The position numbers and the translations under genes were made by a program. Shown here in pieces: positions 27,955 to 37,407 of a stretch of DNA of 64,000 nt. The number at the start of each line of letters is the position of its first letter. The first letter of the stretch is position 1. Under the pieces are notes generated by a model. It was not told the DNA's origin. It saw nothing but the letters and a program-made list of their open reading frames with translations, and did no database searches. Location of the stretch: the NCBI RefSeq assembly GCF_017377655.1, contig NZ_JAFREL010000083.1:20721-84720 (forward strand). The letters are read 5' to 3'. This stretch comes from Candidatus Enterococcus ferrettii. GTDB lineage: Bacteria; Bacillota; Bacilli; Lactobacillales; Enterococcaceae.

Positions 27955-28722
27955 ATGTATTCACCGACAGAAACAGCAGAGATTTGTGTAGCAAAAGGAG
28001 TAGAAAAAACCAGAAAATCATTGATCCCACAGCTCATTTTGGGTTTTATTGGCGGAGCAATGATTTCGTTAGGGTATTTAGGGTACATGAAGATAGTGGC
28101 AATCACCCCGGAGGAGCTGCTTTTTTTAGGAACGCTCCTAGGGGCTTCGGTTTTTCCTATTGGACTAGTAGTCATTTTGTTAGCGGGCGGCGAATTGGTC
28201 ACTGGCAACATGGTGGCCGTTTCGATTGCATGGCTGAATAAACAAGTTAGCGGACGGGCAGTCATTAAGAATTGGGCGATTATTACTTTTGCTAACTTTT
28301 TAGGAGCAGTGTTTGTCGCCTATTTCTTTGGACATCTAGTAGGCTTAACCAGCAGTGGTGCCTATTTGCATGAAATTCAGGTGGTTGCCGAAGCTAAGTT
28401 AGCCGCAACACCATTGCAGGCTTTTGTATCAGGGATTGGCTGTAACTGGTTCGTTGGTTTAGGAGTCTGGCTAAGCTATGGCTGCAAGGATTCCGCTGGC
28501 AAAATTTTAGGAATTTGGTTCCCAATTATGGTTTTTGTCTTGTTGGGCTTTCAGCATAGTGTGGCGAACATGTTTGTTTTATCAGATGCAATGCTTGAAG
28601 GCTATGCAGGCTTGGGCGATTTTTTGGGCAATATTCTTCCAGTTTATCTCGGCAATATTGTCGGTGGTGTTGGTTTTGTATCGCTGCCGTATTTTATGAG
28701 CTATTTGAACGGTCATCATTAA
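27955..28722 (+). CDS. Formate/nitrite transporter (FNT) family channel
   Basis: Pentameric anion channel for formate, nitrite or lactate. Family signatures GGELVTGNM, SGIGCNWFVGLGVWLSYG (key Asn/His region) and GFQHSVANMF are intact. Six helices, 255 residues. No pyruvate formate-lyase or nitrite reductase gene is adjacent, so the substrate is unknown; formate export in fermentation is the simplest guess. Start at ATG 27955 after GAAGGAG. Confidence 0.92.
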   Translation: MYSPTETAEICVAKGVEKTRKSLIPQLILGFIGGAMISLGYLGYMKIVAITPEELLFLGTLLGASVFPIGLVVILLAGGELVTGNMVAVSIAWLNKQVSGRAVIKNWAIITFANFLGAVFVAYFFGHLVGLTSSGAYLHEIQVVAEAKLAATPLQAFVSGIGCNWFVGLGVWLSYGCKDSAGKILGIWFPIMVFVLLGFQHSVANMFVLSDAMLEGYAGLGDFLGNILPVYLGNIVGGVGFVSLPYFMSYLNGHH

Positions 28723-28732
28723 TCGATAACTG

Positions 28733-28757
28733 AGGGGCAAGGGATTTCTTGCTCCTT
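28733..28757 (+). terminator. Possible terminator after the FNT gene
   Basis: AGGGGCAAG pairs with CTTGCTCCTT; only a weak T-run follows. Confidence 0.4.
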
Positions 28758-28838
28758 ATTTCAATTTTAACATCTGCCAGCTTTGGCTTTTGCGGTTAAA
28801 CGAAATATGCTACTCTAAGAAAAAAGAGGAGGGGAAAT

Positions 28839-29807
28839 ATGACCCGTTCAAATGAAATTGCCGCCGAATTACGAGGGAACGTTTTGTTCAAGCTGTTCCC
28901 CTACTTATATAGTAAAAACCTGTCGAAAATGGCGAATCGCTTTCTTTATTCGTCCATTGGCAGCCAAGTGAAAAGCCCCACGCTTCGCTATGAGGAGCGC
29001 TTTATTCCGCGAGCGGATGGCAGCCAGCTGCGTATCTGTATCTACCGATCTAAGCAAGTTTCTGAAAATGTTCCGGGTATTGTTTGGCTGCATGGAGGCG
29101 GTTATTCCATGGGAATCCCAGAATTGGATGAACGAACCTATGAAGCTTTGATAGCTGCAAATCCTTGTGTTATTGTTGCACCAGATTATCGACGAAGTGT
29201 AGATGCTCCGTATCCAGCTGCACTTGATGACTGCTATTTAGCTTTAAAATGGTTAAAGGAAAATGGCGAGAGTCTTGGCTGCCGTTTGGATCAGTTGATG
29301 GTAGGCGGTAACAGTGCAGGCGGTGGATTGACAGTTGCACTAACCATGCTGGCTCGCGACAAGCAGGAGGTTAGCATTGCTTATCAGATGCCGTTGTATC
29401 CTATGCTGGATGACCGCATGCAGACCGCTTCGGCTAAGGATAACCATGCGCCAGTCTGGAACAGTCGCGCCAACCGAATTGCTTGGGATTTATACTTAGG
29501 CAAGCTAAAGAATTCTCCTGAAATTCCTAGTTATGCCGCACCTGCGCGATCCAAGGACTACACAGGACTGCCGCCAGCGGTTACCTATGTAGGGGATATC
29601 GAGCCTTTTTATGATGAAACGTTGCAGTATGTCAATCAGTTGAAGGCGGCCAGTATTCCAGTTGCTTTGAAGGTTTTTTCAGGAGCTTATCATGGCTTTT
29701 CACAGGTGAAACCTGATGCAGCGATCTCTGAAGAGGCCTTTGACTTCTTCATTGAGAATTATATTTATGCCTGCAAACATTATTTTGCCAAGCAGGTGAA
29801 GAGATGA
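28839..29807 (+). CDS. Alpha/beta hydrolase (hormone-sensitive-lipase-like esterase)
   Basis: 322-residue esterase/lipase. Oxyanion motif HGGGYSMG, nucleophile elbow GGNSAGGGL, and the late His in AYHGFSQ place it in the HSL (alpha/beta-hydrolase fold-3) group. No signal peptide, so cytoplasmic. GAGGAGGGG before ATG 28839. The stop overlaps the next gene by four bases. Confidence 0.9.
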   Translation: MTRSNEIAAELRGNVLFKLFPYLYSKNLSKMANRFLYSSIGSQVKSPTLRYEERFIPRADGSQLRICIYRSKQVSENVPGIVWLHGGGYSMGIPELDERTYEALIAANPCVIVAPDYRRSVDAPYPAALDDCYLALKWLKENGESLGCRLDQLMVGGNSAGGGLTVALTMLARDKQEVSIAYQMPLYPMLDDRMQTASAKDNHAPVWNSRANRIAWDLYLGKLKNSPEIPSYAAPARSKDYTGLPPAVTYVGDIEPFYDETLQYVNQLKAASIPVALKVFSGAYHGFSQVKPDAAISEEAFDFFIENYIYACKHYFAKQVKR

Positions 29808-30172
29808 ACCAGAGGGAAGCGCAAAAGGAATGGGCGCGCTGGAAATACTATGTGATGGCGCGCTCGCAGGCGGAATATTTAAATTTACGGCAGCTTTTCT
29901 CAGGAAACCAATGGAATGAAGAGAAAGAAAAAGTCTTCCTCACCAGTCTGCAAAAAGTTCAGGAGCTCCCCGCTAACCCGAAGGCGATGCGCAATGCCTA
30001 TGAACATGTGTGGGGCTACTTTAAGAAGCAAGCTACCCCCGATGAACGAGCGGCTTTTTACCAGAGGCTGGTCGCAATCAGTGAAACACAGGACGATGCA
30101 TTGCCTTATTTAATCTATTTAAACGAAAAATATCCCAATCAATACCTTGCTGACTCTAAATTATTCAACTAA
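29804..30172 (+). CDS. DUF1722 (YbgA-like) protein
   Basis: 122 residues matching the YbgA/DUF1722 pattern EWARWKYYVMARSQAEY and EHVWGYFKKQATPDER. The family often stands beside or fused to DUF523, or near photolyase genes; its function is not established. Here it is coupled (ATGA overlap) to an esterase gene, and no DUF523 is nearby. Confidence 0.75.
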   Translation: MNQREAQKEWARWKYYVMARSQAEYLNLRQLFSGNQWNEEKEKVFLTSLQKVQELPANPKAMRNAYEHVWGYFKKQATPDERAAFYQRLVAISETQDDALPYLIYLNEKYPNQYLADSKLFN

Positions 30173-30234
30173 AGCAGATTGTTTTCTTCTTTCCTACAAA
30201 CCTTCTATAATGAGAGCGACGGAGGGATAAATGT

Positions 30235-31194
30235 ATGAAAACTAGAGCAATTGTGATAAATCAATATGGCGGGGCCGACCAATTAGTGGAGGAAACAGTG
30301 GAACTGCCAGCGTTAGAAGCAAATCAAGTAGTCGTGAAGGTTAAAGCCACTTCAGTGAATCCAATTGATTGGAAGCTGCGAGAAGGTTACTTAAGTCAAA
30401 TGATGCCTTGGGATTTCCCGATTATTTTAGGTTGGGATGTTGCTGGAGAAATCGTGGAAGTCGGCGACCAAGTAACAAACTGGCAGGTCGGCGATCAAGT
30501 CTTCGCCCGACCAGAAACGACCCGTTTTGGAACCTACGCGGACTACACGATCGTTGACGATCATTTATTGGCTAAAAAACCTGAGAATATCTCCTTTGAA
30601 GCTGCAGCGGCAGTTCCTTTAGCAGGCTTGACTGCTTACCAAGCGTTATTCACTCATGGTCATTTAAAGGCTGGTGAAAAGGTCTTAATCCATGCTGGGG
30701 CTGGTGGAGTCGGCATGTTTGCTATTCAGTTGGCTAAAAATGCGGGAGCTGAGGTTATTACTACAGCTAGTGCGAAAAATCATGAATGGCTGAAGGAATT
30801 AGGGGCAGATCAGGTAATTGATTACCACACCACTGACTTTTCAGAAGTGTTAACGGATATTGATTTAGTCTTTGATACAATGGGCGGTGAAATTCAAGCG
30901 AAGAGTTTTAAGGTTTTGAAACCAGAAAGCGGCCGTTTGATTTCCATTGTGGGTACTCCGATTTTGGAATTAGCCAAAGAATACAATATTTTATTGGCCA
31001 AAAGCATTTGGTTAAATCCTGACGGCGGCCAATTACAGCAGCTGGCTGAATGGCTGCAATCTGGAGAACTGAAAAGTGTCATGGGAGAAACCTTCCCATT
31101 AACAGCTGAAGGTGTAAAAGAAGCCCATCGATTAAGTGAAACACATCATGCGCAAGGGAAAATTGTTCTGACAAATACTAGCAATGCCAATTAA
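30235..31194 (+). CDS. NADP-dependent quinone-oxidoreductase-like MDR protein
   Basis: Zinc-free medium-chain dehydrogenase. GroES-like N-terminal half (PIDWKLREGYL, GWDVAGEIVEVG), then a Rossmann domain with HAGAGGVGMFAIQLAKNAGA (split: HAGAGGVGMFAIQLAK). 319 residues. It probably reduces quinones or enones; the natural substrate is unknown. Confidence 0.88.
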   Translation: MKTRAIVINQYGGADQLVEETVELPALEANQVVVKVKATSVNPIDWKLREGYLSQMMPWDFPIILGWDVAGEIVEVGDQVTNWQVGDQVFARPETTRFGTYADYTIVDDHLLAKKPENISFEAAAAVPLAGLTAYQALFTHGHLKAGEKVLIHAGAGGVGMFAIQLAKNAGAEVITTASAKNHEWLKELGADQVIDYHTTDFSEVLTDIDLVFDTMGGEIQAKSFKVLKPESGRLISIVGTPILELAKEYNILLAKSIWLNPDGGQLQQLAEWLQSGELKSVMGETFPLTAEGVKEAHRLSETHHAQGKIVLTNTSNAN

Positions 31195-31218
31195 TTTGCA
31201 TAATAAAAGTGGCTGCTG

Positions 31219-31250
31219 AGAAGATCATGTTAAAATGGTCTTCTTTTTTT
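31219..31250 (+). terminator. Terminator after the MDR oxidoreductase
   Basis: AGAAGATCA / TGGTCTTCT stem (one G-U), 8-base loop, seven T. Confidence 0.75.
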
Positions 31251-31312
31251 ATCGCTATTGACACCTTCAGCTTTTGTTTGTATCGTTAAAATAAAATGTT
31301 GGAGGTTGTGCC

Positions 31313-32056
31313 ATGAGTAAGATTACCGAAAGTATTGCCTTTTTGCAGCAGCAAAAATGGATTGACTTAACCCATACTGTTTCAGCTGAAATTCCTTATT
31401 TCCAAGCCTTTAAGCCACTAAGTGAGGAGACATTATGTACGTTAGAAAATGATGGCTTTTACGCCAAAGAATACCATGTGGTCACACAATATGGGACGCA
31501 TATTGACGCCCCGATTCACTTTGCAGCAGGTAAGGATCATTTAGAGCAATTGGATATGCAGCAATTTATTCTGCCGTTGGTTGTGCTTCACAAAGAAGAC
31601 GCGGTAGCAGAGAATCCAGATTACTGTCTAACCGTTGCTGATATCGAAGCGTTTGAGCAGGAGCATGGGGAGATTCCAGCAGGCAGCTTTGTAGCCTTTG
31701 CTAGTGGCTGGTCAAAACGCTGGAACGAGCATGCTTCTTATTACAATGTTGATGAGAACGGTCAAGCCCATACGCCGGGCTGGTCATTGGAAGCTTTGAA
31801 GTTTTTACACGAAGAGCGTAACGTAACGGCGATTGGACATGAAACATTGGATACGGATACTTCGATGGATTGCACCAAAAATGGTGGCTTGATCGGTGAA
31901 TTATATTGGTTATCGCAAAATAAATTCCAGGTGGAGGTCTTAGCCAATTTAACTGATGTTCCAGCAATAGGTGGAGCGATTTTCCTAGGTGTTCCTAAAA
32001 TTAAGGGAGCGCCTGGCTTCACAATTCGCGCCTTTGCCATTGTACCTGCGGAATAG
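31313..32056 (+). CDS. Cyclase / kynurenine-formamidase-like metal hydrolase
   Basis: 247 residues with the metal motif QYGTHIDAPIHF (HxGTHxDxPxHF) of the cyclase/KynB superfamily and a late HETLDTDT segment. Members hydrolyse cyclic amides or formyl-kynurenine; no tryptophan-degradation genes are nearby, so I leave the substrate open. GGAGGTTGTGCC before ATG 31313. Confidence 0.85.
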   Translation: MSKITESIAFLQQQKWIDLTHTVSAEIPYFQAFKPLSEETLCTLENDGFYAKEYHVVTQYGTHIDAPIHFAAGKDHLEQLDMQQFILPLVVLHKEDAVAENPDYCLTVADIEAFEQEHGEIPAGSFVAFASGWSKRWNEHASYYNVDENGQAHTPGWSLEALKFLHEERNVTAIGHETLDTDTSMDCTKNGGLIGELYWLSQNKFQVEVLANLTDVPAIGGAIFLGVPKIKGAPGFTIRAFAIVPAE

Positions 32057-32063
32057 GTGAAAG

Positions 32064-32528
32064 ATGATTAAGGTGCTGACGACTGATCATGAATTGAAGG
32101 AAGCTTTAGCAGTTGTATGGCAGGTATTTACTCAATTTGAGGCCCCAGAATATTCGATAGAGGGTGTTCAGGAGTTCAAAGAATACGTGGCTTTTGATGC
32201 AATGCAGCAGCGGATAAAAGCAAAAGAACTAAAATTGTGGGGCTATCACCAGGATGAGAAAATAGTGGGTGTCATTGGGGTGCGGCTGCCGGCTCATATT
32301 TCATTGTTATTTGTGGAATCGGCCTATCATCGACAAGGAATTGCCAGAAAGTTATATCAGACGGCGCTTTCAACCATAGGTGAGCCAGCAATTACTGTCA
32401 ATTCCTCCCCCTATGCGCTTTCCGTGTACCAGCGGTTAGGCTTTGAGGAAACTTCGGAAGAACAAGTAGTAAATGGGATTCGTTTTATTCCCATGAAATA
32501 CAGCGTAAAAAAACAAGGCTTAGAATAA
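32064..32528 (+). CDS. GNAT family N-acetyltransferase
   Basis: 154 residues. Acetyl-CoA loop ESAYHRQGIARKLYQ (R/Q-x-x-G-x-G/A), then VNSSPYALSVYQRLGFEE, the usual end of the fold. The acceptor is unknown. Its last nine bases overlap the convergent nitroreductase gene. Confidence 0.88.
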   Translation: MIKVLTTDHELKEALAVVWQVFTQFEAPEYSIEGVQEFKEYVAFDAMQQRIKAKELKLWGYHQDEKIVGVIGVRLPAHISLLFVESAYHRQGIARKLYQTALSTIGEPAITVNSSPYALSVYQRLGFEETSEEQVVNGIRFIPMKYSVKKQGLE

Positions 32529-32544
32529 AAAGCCTTGTTTTTTT
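32510..32544. terminator. Bidirectional terminator between the GNAT and nitroreductase genes
   Basis: AAACAAGGCTT / AAGCCTTGTTT stem with T-run on the plus strand and A-run on the left for the minus strand. It overlaps both stop codons. Confidence 0.75.
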
Positions 32545-33251
32545 AGGAATTCTTTCGTTTGTGGACGGCGTGGTTCATAAAAGTGAGCCAACATTTTTCT
32601 TGACCAGTCAGTATCTGCTGAGTTAGATGACCGTTGCCCATAATAGTCTTGCATGAGGTGGTCGTAGGCTAAAATACGTTCCTCAGTCATCGGCTGATAA
32701 CGATCAACGTGCTGAATATCCTGCAGCGGCAAACGCGGCTTCACCTCATTTTTTTCAGCCGGATAGCCTACTGACAGGCCAAACAATGGGAAAGTATATT
32801 CAGGCAGCTCAAGCAGCTCGGCCATTTTAAACAAATCGTTGCGAATCCCACCAATGTAGCAAATTCCTAAGCCTAGAGATTCAGCATAAACACTCAATGT
32901 TTGAGCAGCAATCGTTGTATCTACAACCGAAACGGTGAAGGCTTCCTCATTTTTTAAGGCTGCTAAAGAATGATCCTGCTGGGCTAAGATCTGAGCATGC
33001 TTATTTAAATCAGCTATAAAAACATAAAAGGCACCGGCATCTTTAACATAGCCAAAGCAGTTAGATAGGCCTTCAATGATTTCCAGTTTTTGCGGATCAG
33101 TTACTTCAATAATGGAGTAAGACTGAATAAAATTGGAGCTGCTGCCGCTTTGAGCAGACAATACCAATTGCTTCTTAATTGCTGATGATAGTTTCTCTTT
33201 GGTGAATTTGCGAACCGATGTATGGTTCATTAATTGATCGAGTAAATCCAT
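32520..33251 (-). CDS. NADPH-dependent nitroreductase / flavin reductase (NfrA/NfsA-like)
   Basis: FMN-dependent oxidoreductase, 243 residues: HTSVRKFT near the N-terminus, SSNFIQSYSII, and SLGLGICYIGGIRN are typical FMN-contact blocks. I start at ATG 33251 behind GGAGGTCC; about 21 in-frame codons upstream are hydrophobic and lack a ribosome site. Confidence 0.88.
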   Translation of the reverse strand: MDLLDQLMNHTSVRKFTKEKLSSAIKKQLVLSAQSGSSSNFIQSYSIIEVTDPQKLEIIEGLSNCFGYVKDAGAFYVFIADLNKHAQILAQQDHSLAALKNEEAFTVSVVDTTIAAQTLSVYAESLGLGICYIGGIRNDLFKMAELLELPEYTFPLFGLSVGYPAEKNEVKPRLPLQDIQHVDRYQPMTEERILAYDHLMQDYYGQRSSNSADTDWSRKMLAHFYEPRRPQTKEFLKKQGFLF

Positions 33252-33406
33252 TGTAGGACCTCCATTCTTTTCTTTATGATAAAACAGCTGAATGAAAATG
33301 TAAAAGGCGAACATTCCTGTAAATTATATGAAAAAAGATTCACGATTCCCTCATCTCTTTCTAAAGATTGTGCTATAATGAGAAAAATCAATTTGGAGGG
33401 ATTATT

Positions 33407-33676
33407 ATGCGCGGCATCGTAACCGTTATTGGAAAAGACAAGGTAGGAATTATTGCAGGTGTCAGCCAAAAATTGGCTGAGCTTGAAGTGAATATTTTAG
33501 ATGTGTCTCAAACGATCATGGATGACTATTTTACTATGATGATGTTGACTAATTTAACGAATGCCAACAAAGAATTTGATGATATTCGTGAAGAGCTTCA
33601 TCAACTAGGCAAAGAGCTAGGGGTAAAAATCAGCGTGCAAAACCAAGAAATTTTCGACACCATGCACAAGTTATAG
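33407..33676 (+). CDS. ACT domain protein (UPF0237)
   Basis: 89 residues, a single ACT domain (IVTVIGKDKVGIIAGVSQKLAEL split: GKDKVGIIAGVSQKLAEL). Small ligand-sensing protein, probably amino-acid binding. TGGAGGG precedes ATG 33407. It lies 30 bases before the DUF711 gene; this pair is conserved across Firmicutes, suggesting joint function. Confidence 0.92.
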   Translation: MRGIVTVIGKDKVGIIAGVSQKLAELEVNILDVSQTIMDDYFTMMMLTNLTNANKEFDDIREELHQLGKELGVKISVQNQEIFDTMHKL

Positions 33677-33706
33677 GAAATTTTTTAACCAAAACAGGAG
33701 GGCGAC

Positions 33707-35050
33707 ATGGAAACCAATCAAATACTAGAAACCATCCGAATGATTGAAGAAGAAAATCTAGACATTCGTACGATTACGATGGGTATTTCATTGTTGGATT
33801 GTATCGATAGCGACAGTGAAAAAGCCTGCGAAAAAATCTATCAAAAAATTACCACTAAAGCGAAAAATTTAGTACAGGTCGGTCAGGCAATTGAGTCTGA
33901 GTATGGGATTCCGATTATCAATAAACGTATTTCAGTTACACCAATCGCTATCATTGCAGCAGCTAGTGATGACACGGATTATGTGAAGTATGCGAAAACG
34001 TTAGACCGGGCAGCGAAGGAAGTCGGCGTTGATTTTATCGGCGGATTCTCAGCCTTGGTTGAAAAAGGCTATCAAAAAGGCGACAAAATTTTGATTGATT
34101 CCATTCCTCAAGCGCTGGCTGAAACAGACTTTGTCTGCTCATCCGTTAACATCGGTTCGACTAAAGCCGGAATCAACATGGATGCTGTCAGACACATGGG
34201 TGAAATCATTAAAGAAACTGCAGCCGCTTCTGAATTAGGCTGTGCCAAATTAGTCGTCTTTGCTAATGCGGTAGAAGACAATCCATTTATGGCAGGTGCT
34301 TTCCACGGTGTTGGAGAAGCAGACTGCGTAATTAACGTGGGTGTCAGTGGACCGGGTGTAGTAAAGCGTGCATTGGAAAAAGTGAAGGGCGAGCCCTTTG
34401 ATGTGGTTGCTGAAGTAGTGAAACAAACGGCCTTTAAGATTACTCGTATGGGCCAGTTAGTTGGTCGTGCGGCGTCAGAGCGCTTAGATGTTCCATTCGG
34501 AATTGTTGACTTATCCTTAGCACCAACACCAGCTGTAGGAGATTCTGTGGCGCACGTATTAGAAGAAATGGGCTTAGAAACGGTAGGAACTCATGGGACT
34601 ACTGCTGCTTTGGCATTGTTAAATGATGCAGTGAAAAAAGGCGGCGTGATGGCCTGCAACCATGTTGGCGGATTATCCGGTGCATTCATTCCGGTTTCTG
34701 AAGATGCCGGCATGATTGATGCGGTAAACAACGGCTCACTGAATATTGAAAAATTAGAAGCCATGACAGCTATTTGTTCCGTTGGTTTAGATATGATTGC
34801 TATTCCTGGCGATACACCAGCTGCCAGCATTTCTGCTATGATTGCGGATGAAGCAGCGATCGGTGTTATCAACCATAAAACAACTGCGGTTCGGATTATT
34901 CCAGCAGCCGGCAGTAAAATTGGTGATACGGTTGAATTTGGTGGCCTATTAGGTCGTGCACCAGTAATGAAAGTAAATCCAGCTGGTTCAGCTGACTTCG
35001 TTGCTCGTGGTGGACGGATTCCAGCACCGATCCATTCTTTTAAAAATTAA
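33707..35050 (+). CDS. DUF711 / UPF0210 'PFL family' protein
   Basis: 447 residues, cytoplasmic, Ala/Gly-rich. The family has a pyruvate-formate-lyase-like barrel but I see no glycyl-radical motif at the C-terminus, so it is not a radical enzyme. The function is not established. The upstream ACT gene is its constant partner, which hints at amino-acid-responsive control. Confidence 0.9.
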   Translation: METNQILETIRMIEEENLDIRTITMGISLLDCIDSDSEKACEKIYQKITTKAKNLVQVGQAIESEYGIPIINKRISVTPIAIIAAASDDTDYVKYAKTLDRAAKEVGVDFIGGFSALVEKGYQKGDKILIDSIPQALAETDFVCSSVNIGSTKAGINMDAVRHMGEIIKETAAASELGCAKLVVFANAVEDNPFMAGAFHGVGEADCVINVGVSGPGVVKRALEKVKGEPFDVVAEVVKQTAFKITRMGQLVGRAASERLDVPFGIVDLSLAPTPAVGDSVAHVLEEMGLETVGTHGTTAALALLNDAVKKGGVMACNHVGGLSGAFIPVSEDAGMIDAVNNGSLNIEKLEAMTAICSVGLDMIAIPGDTPAASISAMIADEAAIGVINHKTTAVRIIPAAGSKIGDTVEFGGLLGRAPVMKVNPAGSADFVARGGRIPAPIHSFKN

Positions 35051-35057
35051 TCCTACA

Positions 35058-35086
35058 AAGAAAGCCCTCAGCGGCTTTCTTTTTTT
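35058..35086 (+). terminator. Terminator after the ACT-DUF711 pair
   Basis: AGAAAGCC / GGCTTTCT stem, 6-base loop, seven T. Confidence 0.85.
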
Positions 35087-35260
35087 GCTTTATTGTAAGA
35101 TGTAGAAAAACAGCTAATAAAAGCCCCCAAGTCCCTCCACATTACCCAATTCACCGTCAAATATTAGCAAGCTGCGAATGCTTTGTACCTTCAAAACAAC
35201 CAACTAATTTGAACGGTGACAAGCTCCAGCTTTTCTGAGAGAATAGAGGAGGAGGCGATA

Positions 35261-36673
35261 ATGATGAAACGAGCAATGGTTGTGTTAATGGGAATAGTAT
35301 TTTTCCTGACTGGCTGCAGTGCCAAGCCAGCTGAGTCAGAGGAGAATCCAACATTTGATAAATATATCCAGCAGGCAGAGAAGCTGGTAAAGGAAAAAGA
35401 GTATCCTGATGCAGTTAAGGAATATGATAAAGCGTTAGCAGTAGATACCAAGCAGGAGAAGCAGCCAGTGGAGGATGACAAGGCTGGTGTGAATTTACTG
35501 ATCGCTGTTAATAAATTAATTGACGAAAAGGACTATCGCAAGGTAATTGAGCAATTAGGCTCTTCAGATTTGCGCAAAAGCAAAGATGTTATTGTGCATA
35601 AACAGCTGGAAGAGGTCTATCAAGCTGCCCGCTCGAAGCAACGAGAGCAGTGGGGCAGTGAAGAAGAGTCAACCGATGAGTCTACAGCTGCCAAGCCTTC
35701 GACTAATCAAGCTGCCAGCAGCAGTCTTTGGAATGCTGAAAAAGGCAAAGCCTTGCAAGGCTTCATGGCACAATGGGGTTCTGCCATGGGTCAGAAGTAT
35801 GAGAATTATTCTGATGGTGTAGTCGGTGATTTTTATGGAATGAGTATTCCAAATGATGTTGTAGCCCATGCGGCAATCGGTGGAAAGAAAGCGAACCTAA
35901 ACTTAAGCAAAGAGGTTACTAGTCAAAAGGGACGATATCTGGTAGCAATCTATTCTGATGCTGCTCATAGCGGCTATATGGATAAGCACCTCTATCTGTT
36001 TGTCATTGACAATGGGCAGCCTAAGGTCTATGTAACAATGCAAAACCAAGGGAACAGTGAAAATCTGCTGTACTTTGATGAAACAGAGAACCAGGATGTG
36101 AAAAATGGCTTTGCAGCGATTGTTGCCAATACCAAGGGTTATCAATCCGCAGGACAAGCTAAGAAGCAGCTGTCAACGAATGAAATCAATCAAACCTTTT
36201 TAGACTGGGCGATTCAGCGGGGAGAAATGGGCGGCATGGCGGTTTCTAGTCGGTACTTTACTCATGGAGCAGCTGGCAGGGGAGATTGGTATGCCCAGAC
36301 ACCCGATGGTGAGGTGCAAATGCAGGATAACGGGAATCCCGGTGCAGCAGCCTTTAAGATTCATATTATTGGCGGCTGTGTGTTCTATACTTCTTTAGAT
36401 GGCACAATCGGGTTGGACCAAAAAGCTGAAGGAAGCAGTACTGCTGAGAACTATTACATTAATCTGGATCAAAGTCAGCCCGTTCATGTCTATTTGTTGG
36501 GTGATAACGGCAAAGTGTATGAGTATACTCACGTTCCTGCCGAAGAAAAAGCAATGGGCTTGTTTGGCGAATTGGAAGATGACGGGACTAAAGGACAATA
36601 CGGACCCACCAAAACCTTCGCTGTTTCTGAAGATGCTGATGCCCAGGCGAAATTAAAAGAATTGTTAAATTAA
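35261..36673 (+). CDS. Surface lipoprotein with TPR-like N-terminus and DUF4767-type domain
   Basis: 470 residues. A signal peptide ends in the lipobox LTGC (C19), so it is anchored outside the membrane. Residues ~28-60 look like one TPR unit (AEKLVKEKEYPDAVKEYDKAL split: EKEYPDAVKEYDKAL). A Ser/Thr-rich linker leads to a domain starting WNAEKGKALQGFMAQWGSAM (DUF4767-like), common in enterococcal lipoproteins of unknown role. I start at ATG 35261 after GAGGAGG. Confidence 0.8.
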   Translation: MMKRAMVVLMGIVFFLTGCSAKPAESEENPTFDKYIQQAEKLVKEKEYPDAVKEYDKALAVDTKQEKQPVEDDKAGVNLLIAVNKLIDEKDYRKVIEQLGSSDLRKSKDVIVHKQLEEVYQAARSKQREQWGSEEESTDESTAAKPSTNQAASSSLWNAEKGKALQGFMAQWGSAMGQKYENYSDGVVGDFYGMSIPNDVVAHAAIGGKKANLNLSKEVTSQKGRYLVAIYSDAAHSGYMDKHLYLFVIDNGQPKVYVTMQNQGNSENLLYFDETENQDVKNGFAAIVANTKGYQSAGQAKKQLSTNEINQTFLDWAIQRGEMGGMAVSSRYFTHGAAGRGDWYAQTPDGEVQMQDNGNPGAAAFKIHIIGGCVFYTSLDGTIGLDQKAEGSSTAENYYINLDQSQPVHVYLLGDNGKVYEYTHVPAEEKAMGLFGELEDDGTKGQYGPTKTFAVSEDADAQAKLKELLN

Positions 36674-36710
36674 AAACGGCTTCCCACCATCAAAGTGGGA
36701 GCCGTTTTTT
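36673..36710. terminator. Bidirectional terminator
   Basis: AAAACGGCTTCCCAC pairs with GTGGGAGCCGTTTT (one bulge), T-runs on both strands, between the lipoprotein and the convergent TetR gene. Confidence 0.85.
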
Positions 36711-37257
36711 AGTAGATCTCAGTTTTGAAAACATTCAATAGCAGCTTGCTGATTGCGGCAGCACTCATACTTTCATAATCTCTTAACCAGCGAACAATTA
36801 AACCTACTGAGCCTTCGACAAAGTAAGACAAATAGAGCTCCTTTTCTACTGTTGAAGCCTCTGGAAAATACTGGGAAAAATGCTGAAAGGCTTCCGGCTT
36901 AATTCGCTCCAGCAAGGGCGATAAGAAATTACTTTGATAATTCCCTAGCACCAGAATACGTACCTCTGGCCGCTGCTGAATTTTTTGCAGCAAAGTGGTT
37001 AACCATTTTTCAATCGGCTGACTGTTTAACTGAATATCCGCCAACAAATCCTCCATGGTTTCTTCTTCAATCTTCTGCAGCAGATCAAAAGCATCCTTGT
37101 AATATTTGTAAAAGGTCCCCCGATTAATATCGGCTAGCTGAGTAATTTCCTTTACAGTAATTTTTTCTAAATCTTTTTGAGTTAACAGTGTTAAAAAGGC
37201 TTCGCGAATGGAATTTTTCGTGTAAATGGTTCGACGATTATTAGCTATTCCTACCAT
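36709..37257 (-). CDS. TetR family regulator (of the adjacent ABC exporter)
   Basis: 182 residues. N-terminal HTH: ITVKEITQLADINRGTFYKYYKD (split: ITQLADINRGTFYKYY). The C-terminal half fits a ligand-binding TetR domain. Divergent from the ABC transporter at 37408, with a CTGTC-N8-GACAG repeat between them, so it probably represses that transporter. Confidence 0.88.
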   Translation of the reverse strand: MVGIANNRRTIYTKNSIREAFLTLLTQKDLEKITVKEITQLADINRGTFYKYYKDAFDLLQKIEEETMEDLLADIQLNSQPIEKWLTTLLQKIQQRPEVRILVLGNYQSNFLSPLLERIKPEAFQHFSQYFPEASTVEKELYLSYFVEGSVGLIVRWLRDYESMSAAAISKLLLNVFKTEIY

Positions 37258-37293
37258 CTTTTCTCCTGCTTTCTTTCAACAGTTCAAGTAAAA

Positions 37294-37311
37294 CTGTCGC
37301 TTTAATGACAG
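37294..37311. promoter_or_regulatory. Candidate TetR operator
   Basis: Inverted repeat CTGTC-GCTTTAAT-GACAG in the divergent intergenic region, flanked by a wider AAAACTG...CAGTTTT pair. Confidence 0.45.
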
Positions 37312-37329
37312 CCATTTCAGTTTTGTTTC

Positions 37330-37358
37330 TTGTTCTTTGGAATGTTGCCTAGTATACT
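37330..37358 (+). promoter_or_regulatory. Promoter of the FtsX-type ABC transporter
   Basis: TTGTTC (37330-37335), 17-base spacer, TATACT (37353-37358). Confidence 0.6.
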
Positions 37359-37407
37359 AACAACAGACTAAAAAAGCAACAGCTGTTCAATTAATGGAGG
37401 TCATAAG

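Noticed and set aside
35157..35481. Overlapping minus-strand open frames opposite the lipoprotein start
   Set aside because: No ribosome site, no family pattern, and they mirror the codon structure of the real plus-strand gene.
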